Assembly (NCBI GenBank): GCA_032128395.1
Contig: JAQBGV010000089.1
Coordinates: 1-15,814 of the forward strand
Source: JAQBGV01 sp032128395
GTDB lineage: Bacteria > Planctomycetota > UBA8108 > UBA1146
Reading direction: 5' to 3'
Length of the DNA: 15,814 bases
The position numbers were made by a program, and so were the translations under genes. Below are positions 1 to 6,627 of this stretch, piece by piece (the first letter of the stretch is position 1; each line of letters begins with the position of its first letter). The notes below the pieces were generated by a model. It was not told where the DNA came from. It saw only the letters and a list, made by a program, of their open reading frames with translations, and ran no database searches.

Positions 1-1298
1 CGGCCATCGCCATCGAAGTCCTCCGCGAAGAAGAGACTTCGTTTCGTCGGGTCATGGATCGACTCGTGCTCCCAATGGTCGCGTCGGTTCCAGTACAGCT
101 CGATGCCACTCTCCGAAGGGAAGGCGAGATCGACGTCGTTCCCCAGGTCGAAGTCTTCGAAGTCGCAGCGCGCAGACGCGGGGATCCCGGTCGGTGAGTC
201 GGGGAGAGGGGGAAGCGCGGTCCACGCGCCTGCTCCGTCGTTCCGCAGCAGGGCGACGGTGTTCGCCAGAACGATGGCGTCGAGATCGCCGTCGTGATCG
301 AAGTCCGCGAGTCGGAGATCGCGTACCTCGTCGGGGCACGGGATCGTCGACTCGGCGAGGGTGGGGTTCCCGTTCGCATCGCGGCGGATCTCGCGGAGTG
401 TGCCGTCGCTCTCGGCGAGCCCGATCCGAGTTCCTTCCGGGTCGAGGGCACCCCAGGCGATGGCCTGGACGGAGTTCCCACCGAGCGTCACGGTCGCCCC
501 GGAGCCCGCCCAGTGAGAGAGGCTCCGCTCGGGAGCGGAAGTGCGCGACTCCCTCCACTCGAGTTCGATGGGCGCTGTGTCAGCGGGCGACGGCGCACGG
601 CGAAAGCCGACCTCGGTGAAGGAGCACCGCTCCGGATCGGCCTGGCCCTCGGCCGGGAGCGACTCGAATCGGGCGCGCAGTGCGTCTGCTCCATCGCTTC
701 GCCCGAGGCGTCCGAGCACGAGCATGTGATGGTACGTCCCGGGGCGGTGATCCTTCGCGAGTTCGAGGAGGGTCGCGAACGCCGCCGCCGCTCCCTCGAG
801 ATCGCCGGTGTCCTCACACACGCGCCCGAGCTGGTACCAGGCGGCGGTGGAATCGGGGCGCGCTTCGGTGACCCGGAGGATCGATTCGCGCGCGGCCTCC
901 GGTTCACCGGATCTCATCGCGATGAGGGTGAGGAGATAGTCCACGTCGGGTGCGCTGCTCTCTCCGAGTGTCGCGCGCGCCGCACCGAGCGTCCCACGGA
1001 GCTCGGTCGCGATTTCAGGAGTGACCGCGTCGCCTACAAGCAGTTGCGCCCGCGTCAGGTTGAGGAGATCGAACGAGTCGTGGACATCCCGGGCGACGAG
1101 ATCGGTCAGAATTTCGACCGCAGCCTCGAATCCCTCGCGCGAATCACGCTCGGCGTGGAGCCATGCCCGATGCCGGGCCGCGAACTCGGGGAGCGGCTCT
1201 CCCCTCGAATTCGGAGTCGGCGGGAGAGGCTGTGGTGGCTCGCAGCCTTGGAGAATCGCGAGGGCAACGATGAGCGTCAGCGGAAGAGCAGGGCGCAT
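1..1298 (-). CDS. Partial TPR/FG-GAP lipoprotein (C-terminus beyond left edge)
   Basis: The frame is open from an ATG at 1298 to the left edge, giving 432 residues with no stop, so the gene is 3'-truncated by the window. The N-terminus is a lipoprotein signal with lipobox LQGC (Cys19), so the product should be anchored in the envelope. Residues about 120-200 look like TPR helices (for example AWYQLGRVCEDTGDLEGA). From about 275 onward there are FG-GAP/VCBS-like propeller blades with acidic calcium-loop motifs: DFDHDGDLD near 332-340, a degenerate DFDLGNDVD near 382-390, and DFDGDG at the edge. The start is supported by GGAG about 6 nt upstream. It begins only 2 nt after the stop of the ASPIC/UnbV-thioredoxin gene, so translational coupling is likely. 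The type of protein is clear; its specific function is unknown. Adhesion or protein-protein binding would be usual for such propellers. Confidence 0.85.
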   Translation of the reverse strand, partial: MRPALPLTLIVALAILQGCEPPQPLPPTPNSRGEPLPEFAARHRAWLHAERDSREGFEAAVEILTDLVARDVHDSFDLLNLTRAQLLVGDAVTPEIATELRGTLGAARATLGESSAPDVDYLLTLIAMRSGEPEAARESILRVTEARPDSTAAWYQLGRVCEDTGDLEGAAAAFATLLELAKDHRPGTYHHMLVLGRLGRSDGADALRARFESLPAEGQADPERCSFTEVGFRRAPSPADTAPIELEWRESRTSAPERSLSHWAGSGATVTLGGNSVQAIAWGALDPEGTRIGLAESDGTLREIRRDANGNPTLAESTIPCPDEVRDLRLADFDHDGDLDAIVLANTVALLRNDGAGAWTALPPLPDSPTGIPASARCDFEDFDLGNDVDLAFPSESGIELYWNRRDHWEHESIHDPTKRSLFFAEDFDGDG

Positions 1299-1300
1299 GA

Positions 1301-2416
1301 TCACTCCGGACGGAAATCGTCGGGGAGTTTGCCCCCGATCACTTCGGCGAGGACCCCGTCCCCATCGAAGCGGAGGGTGAGCGGAATGCCGACTCGATCC
1401 ACCTCGAGCCAGCGCGACGCTTCCTCCCGATCGACCCGCGGGAGCGGGACGGTCAGCGCGAGTCGTTCGCGGATCTTCTCGATGAGATGGGCCCGTTCGG
1501 GAGGATCGAGTGCAACCAGCACGACGCGCACGTTCCCTTCGCCGTGCAGTCGTTCGATGAGTGGCAACTCCTCGCGGCACGCGGCGCAGGAGGTCGCCCA
1601 GAAAGTGACCAGCGTCGGAGTGCCGCCTCCGAGCGGAACGGGGCTCGTCGCCCCGTCCGAGCCGATGAGCGTCAGAGTGGGGGGGCGGGCCCCGACTCCG
1701 AATCGCAGTCCTCTCGGCGGTGGGTCGGCGAAGCGGAAGGTCTGCGCCTCGATCGGCTGCGCCGCTCCGCTTCCTTCGATGAGGAGAACCCGAGAGTTCG
1801 CGGCGATCGTCCCGAATTGCTCCTCTCGCCCTCCCGGCCAGCGCACCGTGATCTCGAGCGAAAGATCCTGCCCGCACCCGAAGATCAGCTCGGCGGGGTT
1901 CTGCGATTCGAATCCGCCCCCGATCGAGAGCACTTGCGCCTGCTGGGTCGCCCCACGCTTCGCGCGTACGATCGCGCCGGCGGCCGACGGATGCCCACTG
2001 GTACCCCGCAGTCGCACCTTGACGAAACCGCGGCCGAGGCCGGCGCCGGCATCGTTACGCAGCAACTGGTGGCACTCCCCTTGGATCGCATTCGTGAAGA
2101 TATCGGGGTCGCCATCGTCGTCGAAGTCCGCGGCGATCGTGGCGCGGCAGTCTTCGACCAGGTCTCCGCCGGAGACGTCGGAGAGATCGAGGAACGAAGT
2201 CGATCCCCCCGGATCGGCCGCCTGGGAAAGGAACACTCGGTTCTTCTCGAACCCGCTGAAGGAGAGCCCCTCCTGGAAGATCAGCGCCATGTGATTCTCG
2301 ACGTAGCGATCGCTCCCGGCGCGTTCCTCCTCGATCCCCGCGGTCTCGATCTTCTCGCGCGTCTCGCCCGCGTTCGTCTCGCAGATCGTGGACGCCACCA
2401 CGTGGCGCCAGTACAC
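1301..2416 (-). CDS. ASPIC/UnbV plus thioredoxin-like protein; probable C-terminal part of the 4129-1301 gene
   Basis: 371 residues if started at the GTG at 2416. The frame is identical to that of the lipoprotein gene ending at 2420, and only the TGA at 2420-2422 separates them. Local residues about 97-105 form one more FG-GAP motif (DFDDDGDPD). About 139-215 match an ASPIC/UnbV domain (GGGFESQNP, VRWPGGREEQFG). About 265-365 are a TlpA/ResA-type thioredoxin fold with FWATSCAAC, giving a CxxC pair at local Cys277 and Cys280. There is no signal peptide, although these domains normally work outside the cytoplasm, which argues against an independent gene. A weak AAGGA lies about 10 nt before the GTG, so reinitiation cannot be excluded. 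Read-through from 4129 would give 942 residues with ASPIC near 710-786 and CxxC at 848-851. The domain identity is good; the gene model is uncertain. Confidence 0.75.
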   Translation of the reverse strand: MYWRHVVASTICETNAGETREKIETAGIEEERAGSDRYVENHMALIFQEGLSFSGFEKNRVFLSQAADPGGSTSFLDLSDVSGGDLVEDCRATIAADFDDDGDPDIFTNAIQGECHQLLRNDAGAGLGRGFVKVRLRGTSGHPSAAGAIVRAKRGATQQAQVLSIGGGFESQNPAELIFGCGQDLSLEITVRWPGGREEQFGTIAANSRVLLIEGSGAAQPIEAQTFRFADPPPRGLRFGVGARPPTLTLIGSDGATSPVPLGGGTPTLVTFWATSCAACREELPLIERLHGEGNVRVVLVALDPPERAHLIEKIRERLALTVPLPRVDREEASRWLEVDRVGIPLTLRFDGDGVLAEVIGGKLPDDFRPE

Positions 2417-2422
2417 GCTTCA
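2388..2422 (-). promoter_or_regulatory. In-frame TGA followed by a SECIS-like hairpin (candidate selenocysteine site)
   Basis: On the minus strand the TGA at 2422-2420 lies between KDT and SVYWRHVV in one continuous frame. After it, CGCCAC (2407-2402), loop GTG (2401-2399) and GTGGCG (2398-2393) form a perfect 6-bp stem. Two more pairs (GG at 2409-2408 with TC at 2392-2391, one a G-U) extend it. After a 4-nt 5'-side bulge, GTG (2416-2414) can pair with CAC (2390-2388). The distance from TGA to loop is 18 nt. From memory this equals the distance in E. coli fdhF, whose loop also has an essential GU and a 5'-side bulge. In fdhF the bulge is nearer the loop than here. The hairpin is seen directly; a selenocysteine function is inferred. 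Confidence 0.35.
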
Positions 2423-4129
2423 AGTGTCCTTGAGGGAGTCCCCGGAGATGAACCCGTTCGCGACGTAGATGTCGAGATCGCCATCGAGGTCGAGATCGAG
2501 GAGAGAAGCCCCCCACGCCCAGCTCGCCCCGATCCCCCCGGCGCTCGGATCGAGCCGCTCGAAGCCATTCTCCCGCTGGAGGAAGATGCTGTTCCCCGCC
2601 GCGAGCTTGTAGAGCACCCCTTCGGTCTCGCTGCGGCTCCGATCCGCGAAGCGCTCCAGGATCCGGTTCCCCGCAGAAGAGGACATGTTCGAGATGTACA
2701 GATCGAGTCTGCCATCCTGATCGAGGTCCCCCCACGCGGCGCCCATCCCGTTCCCGACGTCGAGCAGACCGACCTCTTCAGCGATGTCCTCGTACGTGCC
2801 GTCGCCGCGGTTGCGGTAGAGCGCGTTCACTCCGTAGTCGTTCGCGACCGCGAGATCGATATCCCCGTCCTCGTCGTAGTCCGCCGCCGCCGCCGCGTAG
2901 CTCCACGATCGGTCGGCGATCCCGGCCGCCGCGCCGATCTCCTCGAAACGCGTGCCGTCGACGTTGCGCAGGAGCAGGTTCGGCTGCCCGTTGGTCGCGC
3001 GGTGCCACGAATTCGGATACTCGGCGTCGAGCCGGCCGTAGCCGCAGACGTAGAGATCTAGGTATCCATCGAGGTCGTGATCGAACGCGACCGCAGTGAA
3101 TGCGTTCACGTACCGTTCGAGCCCCGCCGCGCGGGTGATATCGACGAACTTGCCGCCATCGTTTCGGCGCAGTACGAGCGACTGTCCCGCGGGTACTCCG
3201 TCGCGGGTCCACCCGACCCGAGCCGCGAACAGGTCGAGATCCCCGTCGCGATCGACATCGAAGAGGAGCGGGCTCGTCATCCCGGCGAGATCTTCGAGCC
3301 CGACCTGCGCGGCGATCTCGTCGAAGGTCCCATCCCCGCGGTTGCGGTACAAGAATGCTCGATGCGCGGAGGAGACGAGAACGTCGAACAGACCGTCGCC
3401 ATCGATGTCCTCGCTCGCAGCACCGCGCCAGTAGTAGCTGCGATTCTCGGCGTCGCCGAAGCGCGGGGCGCGCTGAGCGAGGCCCGCCGACCTGGAGACT
3501 TCGACCAGCAGCGGCGCAGCGGAGACTTGTTCACGGGCACGCTCGAGAGTGAACTGGCCGACCCGCCAAGCACTCCCCTCGCCCCCCTGGACCGTGCCCT
3601 TCGCCCACCCGAGGAAGGAGAGGATAGCACCGTCGGCTCTCGTACCGATGATCTGCACCGTGAGCTCGATCTCCCCGCGGCTCCTCCCTTCGGAGAATTC
3701 CGCCCCGCGCGTCTTGAAGAACACCCGATCGATCCGAGTCAGAGCATCGAGCCGGGCCTCGATGGACGCGAGGAACAGATCGCGATCGACTCCATCGGGG
3801 AACCCCTCGCCGAGCCGACGTTCCACGACACCGCGCGCGATCGGCGCCGATTCCCACCCCTTGAACGCAGCGAGCGGGGTTCCGACGAAGGACGGATCGA
3901 GATACTCGAGCGCCGCAGAGAAGTCGCGGCGAAGCACTGCCCCCGAGAATTCGATCAACCGATTCGCGACCTGCTCGGTGAGCTCTTCGACCTCGACCAT
4001 CGCGGTGATCCGGTCGTCGGCTGCGCTCGGCTGGGAGGTGGGTGTTGCCGTCGGCGAGGAGCCCGGGGGCGACGCATCGCACCCGAGAAGGATGAGGAGA
4101 GGCAATGTGATCGAAAGAATTCGCATCAT
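2420..4129 (-). CDS. FG-GAP repeat (CRTAC1-like) lipoprotein, ending at an in-frame TGA
   Basis: 569 residues from the ATG at 4129 (a second ATG follows at 4126). The N-terminus has a lipobox LLGC with Cys17, then a Ser/Pro/Thr-rich linker. Residues about 40-200 form an alpha/beta region that could be NTF2/SnoaL-like, but this is not certain. From about 205 to the end there are FG-GAP/VCBS propeller blades with six acidic loops: DIDGDGLFD (241), DVDRDGDLD (291), DHDLDGYLD (350), DYDEDGDID (418), DLDQDGRLD (468) and DLDLDGDLD (545). Related CRTAC1-type proteins continue into an ASPIC/UnbV domain, and here that domain follows in the same frame after the TGA. The 569-residue product is therefore probably not the complete protein. 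No good ribosome binding site is visible before the start. It lies 110 nt downstream of the phospholipase D-like gene on the same strand. Confidence 0.85.
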   Translation of the reverse strand: MMRILSITLPLLILLGCDASPPGSSPTATPTSQPSAADDRITAMVEVEELTEQVANRLIEFSGAVLRRDFSAALEYLDPSFVGTPLAAFKGWESAPIARGVVERRLGEGFPDGVDRDLFLASIEARLDALTRIDRVFFKTRGAEFSEGRSRGEIELTVQIIGTRADGAILSFLGWAKGTVQGGEGSAWRVGQFTLERAREQVSAAPLLVEVSRSAGLAQRAPRFGDAENRSYYWRGAASEDIDGDGLFDVLVSSAHRAFLYRNRGDGTFDEIAAQVGLEDLAGMTSPLLFDVDRDGDLDLFAARVGWTRDGVPAGQSLVLRRNDGGKFVDITRAAGLERYVNAFTAVAFDHDLDGYLDLYVCGYGRLDAEYPNSWHRATNGQPNLLLRNVDGTRFEEIGAAAGIADRSWSYAAAAADYDEDGDIDLAVANDYGVNALYRNRGDGTYEDIAEEVGLLDVGNGMGAAWGDLDQDGRLDLYISNMSSSAGNRILERFADRSRSETEGVLYKLAAGNSIFLQRENGFERLDPSAGGIGASWAWGASLLDLDLDGDLDIYVANGFISGDSLKDT

Positions 4130-4239
4130 CTGTTCACAGTCCGTCGCTTCTTCGTTCGAACCAGTCCCTCGAGCGGGCGGTTCAGAGTATCCACGACGGA
4201 CGGGGAGAGAGATAGCGATCCGACGACCCGGACGGCTGC

Positions 4240-6336
4240 TCAGAGCTGGTCTGCGACGATTTCTGCGAGGTATTCCCCCAGCGAGCAACTCAAGGTCTCC
4301 TTCATCAGGATCGAGTGCGCCAGGTCCTCCTCGAACAATCGCGCGCGCAATGCCTCGACGGCCGCGGGGTCGGAGGTCGCCAGGTTCATCTCCGCGTTGT
4401 CCTTGAGGCTCAATCGGTCGAAGTTCGCAGATCCGGCGCAGATCCAGCCGTCGAAGATCGCGGCCTTCACATGAGACATCCCCGGATAGAAGTAGACCTG
4501 GATCCCATTCTCGTACATGAGATTCGCGGTGACCATGTTGCTCGCGTTCATGATCTCGTGGTTCCCGTCCGCCGGGAGCACCACACGGACATCGACGCCT
4601 CGTCTTCTCGCGCGGATCAACTCGTTGAGGATCGCGTTGTCCGAGAAGTAGGCGTTGCTGATGATGATCTGGCGCTGCGCTCTCTGGATCGCGCGAAGCT
4701 GAGCCACGTAGATCTCGCTGTTTCCGGGACGGGTGAAGAGAGTGCGGATCGGGTACCCGCCCGAGCGCGCACTGTGTCGCTTCGAGCTGAACCAGTTCAC
4801 CGCGTACGCGAAGTCGCCGAAGCGCGACGCCCGCGCCCATGCAGAGCCGAAGTCCGCCATGATCTCGGAGACGATCGTTCCGTCCACTTTCATCATCATG
4901 TCGCGCCAGTGGTACCGGTACTCGCGCCCGAAGTTCATCCCGCCGGTGAAGCACACCTGCCGGTCGATGACGATCGTCTTGACGTGGTCCGACTTCAGCC
5001 AGGCGTTCGTCTGCACGCGGAGTTTGATCTTCGAGCCCTCGAGGAGGTAGGCGGCCATCGAACTGGGTGGTTCGAATCCCGGGGGCAAGTCTTCGGGGAC
5101 CTTCCCCTCGCCCATGATCTGACCGAGCCGGTCGAGGAGGATCCTGACCTTCACGCCCTCGTTCGACTTCCTCTTGAGCAGGTCCGCGAGGCTCACCGCG
5201 TAGTCGTCGTTGTCGAAGATGAAGATTCGCACGTCGATGGACTTCTCAGCCGCATCGATCGCCTCGATCAAGGCCGGGAAGAACTCATCTCCGCCGATGC
5301 AGAAATCCATCGTCCCGATCGAAGACTCCCGTCCGATGATCTCGTCGAGTTCGTTCTCCCACTCGGCCAGGTCCATCGGCTCAGCATTCTCGTCGATGGG
5401 GGGAGGAGGCGCGGTTTCGACCGCATGCTCGACGAACGCCAGCAGTTGACCGGGCTTGATGAACTCGAATGCAACATCGGTCGTCCAGGCGATGAACCGG
5501 TACGCGGACGAGACGGGTCGGGTGATCATTCCGAAAGCGTGTCCATCGACGAGGAGGTAGTAGACCGACTCGAGCTTCCTGCCGAGTGGACGCTCCCGCG
5601 AGTTCTTGCGGCCGGAAGCAGGAGTCTCGAACCCGATCGCCAAGCTCTGGTGAGTGTCGAAGTAGATGAAGGGAATCTCAGCCCCCGCTACCCCGGCGGC
5701 CAGGGCGACGAAGGCGTGCGGGGCACTCTCGGGGCCGGAGTGAGTCGAGGTGAGGATCTCCAGTGTGAGTTTCGTCAGCTCCGGATCGGAGTAGACCCGC
5801 ACGACTTCGAGGGCGGCCGGTTTGTCCTCGGGGTCGAGGATCACCAGCTGGCCCTCGGCATCGCTGAACAGGACGACGGAGCGGCGACCGATCTCGAGCT
5901 GGATGCCCTTCCCGGGCTCGCGGGGGGTCAGCTCCTGCGCCAATTTGGCCCGCAGTGCGGTGAACTCCTCGCCCGAGATCATCTCGACCGACTGCAACCC
6001 GGAGACGACGTGAAGGTACTCGTCGATCCCCATGAACTCGAGGGGGACCGTCAGCGCTTTGACTTCGCCATTCGCGAGTACCTTCTGAATCTCCCAGACC
6101 GAGCGTGCATAGAACACCCGGCTCTGAGCACTGTCGCGAGGGAACACTCGGAAGCGGCAGACGAGCTCGTTGTCGCTGCTGTAGGCCTCTTCGATCGAGA
6201 CGGCAGCGTTGTTGCCCAGCCAGGCGAGTCCGATCTCGTTCATCGTAGCGGGGGCGGTACGCATGCTTGCGCAGGACGTCAGCAAACTGGCGAGGGTCGT
6301 CAGCAGGGCGAGAGAGCTCAGACGGCGGATCATCAT
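4240..6336 (-). CDS. Phospholipase D-like / cardiolipin synthase-like lipoprotein
   Basis: 698 residues. Two HxKx4D (HKD) motifs define the phospholipase D superfamily: HVKTIVID (His451, Lys453, Asp458) followed by GGMNFG, and HVKAAIFD (His622, Lys624, Asp629) followed by GSANFD. Both active-site halves are complete, so phosphodiesterase or phosphatidyl-transfer chemistry on phospholipids is likely; the GMNF and GSANFD contexts resemble bacterial cardiolipin synthases. There are no N-terminal membrane helices like those of ClsA. Instead there is a lipoprotein signal ending LLTSC (Cys22), placing the enzyme in the envelope. Residues about 25-330 are an N-terminal region I do not recognise. The ATG at 6336 follows a GAGGGGG ribosome binding site closely; a second ATG lies at 6333. 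The stop is TGA, so TGA is a normal stop codon in this genome. The exact substrate is uncertain. Confidence 0.88.
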   Translation of the reverse strand: MMIRRLSSLALLTTLASLLTSCASMRTAPATMNEIGLAWLGNNAAVSIEEAYSSDNELVCRFRVFPRDSAQSRVFYARSVWEIQKVLANGEVKALTVPLEFMGIDEYLHVVSGLQSVEMISGEEFTALRAKLAQELTPREPGKGIQLEIGRRSVVLFSDAEGQLVILDPEDKPAALEVVRVYSDPELTKLTLEILTSTHSGPESAPHAFVALAAGVAGAEIPFIYFDTHQSLAIGFETPASGRKNSRERPLGRKLESVYYLLVDGHAFGMITRPVSSAYRFIAWTTDVAFEFIKPGQLLAFVEHAVETAPPPPIDENAEPMDLAEWENELDEIIGRESSIGTMDFCIGGDEFFPALIEAIDAAEKSIDVRIFIFDNDDYAVSLADLLKRKSNEGVKVRILLDRLGQIMGEGKVPEDLPPGFEPPSSMAAYLLEGSKIKLRVQTNAWLKSDHVKTIVIDRQVCFTGGMNFGREYRYHWRDMMMKVDGTIVSEIMADFGSAWARASRFGDFAYAVNWFSSKRHSARSGGYPIRTLFTRPGNSEIYVAQLRAIQRAQRQIIISNAYFSDNAILNELIRARRRGVDVRVVLPADGNHEIMNASNMVTANLMYENGIQVYFYPGMSHVKAAIFDGWICAGSANFDRLSLKDNAEMNLATSDPAAVEALRARLFEEDLAHSILMKETLSCSLGEYLAEIVADQL

Positions 6337-6627
6337 GACACCCCCTCAGGTCGGCGCGCTGGATTCCCGGTGGAGTCGACCTCCCACGTGGTCGGTCCAA
6401 CCAGGAAGAGATGCGCCGATCTGGGGTCTCTTGGGTCACCGAACCATCGAAGGGGCGGATGCGGATCGGGGCGCTCGGGCGGGGAGATGTCGTAACTCTA
6501 ACGAGCGAGCAGGGTTGTCGTTGACCTGGTTCGGGAAATGCGCGGGAAATGCGTGCGGGATATGCGGGCGAATGATCGATTCCTCGGACGGAATGGCTGT
6601 TTCAACGGGCTGCAGAGATGCCTGTGG
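6337..6627. other. Intergenic region between kinase and phospholipase D-like genes
   Basis: 291 bp with no credible gene. It should contain the end of the kinase transcript and, if the phospholipase D-like gene has its own promoter, that promoter. No convincing terminator follows the kinase stop: the best candidate is a 5-bp stem (ATTCC/GGAAT) near 6579-6594 without a T run. The only clear structure is the short direct-repeat cluster listed separately. Confidence 0.5.
6532..6566. repeat. Three direct copies of an 11-bp motif CGGGA(A/T)ATGCG
   Basis: Two exact copies of CGGGAAATGCG lie back to back (6532-6542 and 6543-6553). A third with one change, CGGGATATGCG, follows after 2 bp (6556-6566), and a degenerate fourth (CGGGCGAATG) trails it at 6565-6574. 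The spacing is close to one helical turn. It is about 195 bp upstream of the phospholipase D-like start on the minus strand. The repeats are seen directly; an operator role is inferred. Confidence 0.6.

Noticed and set aside
294..2294. Long plus-strand open frame of 666 codons
   Set aside because: It is antisense to two well-supported minus-strand genes. Its translation is Arg/Ser/Pro-rich without domains, as expected of a mirror frame in GC-rich DNA.
2420..2422. Reassignment of TGA to an amino acid throughout the genome
   Set aside because: The phospholipase D-like gene, the kinase and the ASPIC/UnbV frame itself all end at TGA in sensible places, so any read-through would be site-specific.
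1487..3061. Plus-strand open frame of 524 codons
   Set aside because: It is antisense to the FG-GAP and ASPIC/UnbV code. The repeated Asp/Gly codons of the real gene create long Ile/Glu/Val-rich mirror frames.
4130..4954. N-terminal extension of the FG-GAP lipoprotein frame up to 4954
   Set aside because: The extension overlaps the phospholipase D-like gene in another frame and is Arg-rich. The lipoprotein signal begins at the ATG at 4129.
4315..6495. Plus-strand open frame of 726 codons opposite the phospholipase D-like gene
   Set aside because: The minus-strand frame has two intact HKD motifs, a lipobox and a ribosome binding site, whereas the plus frame has no recognisable domain.
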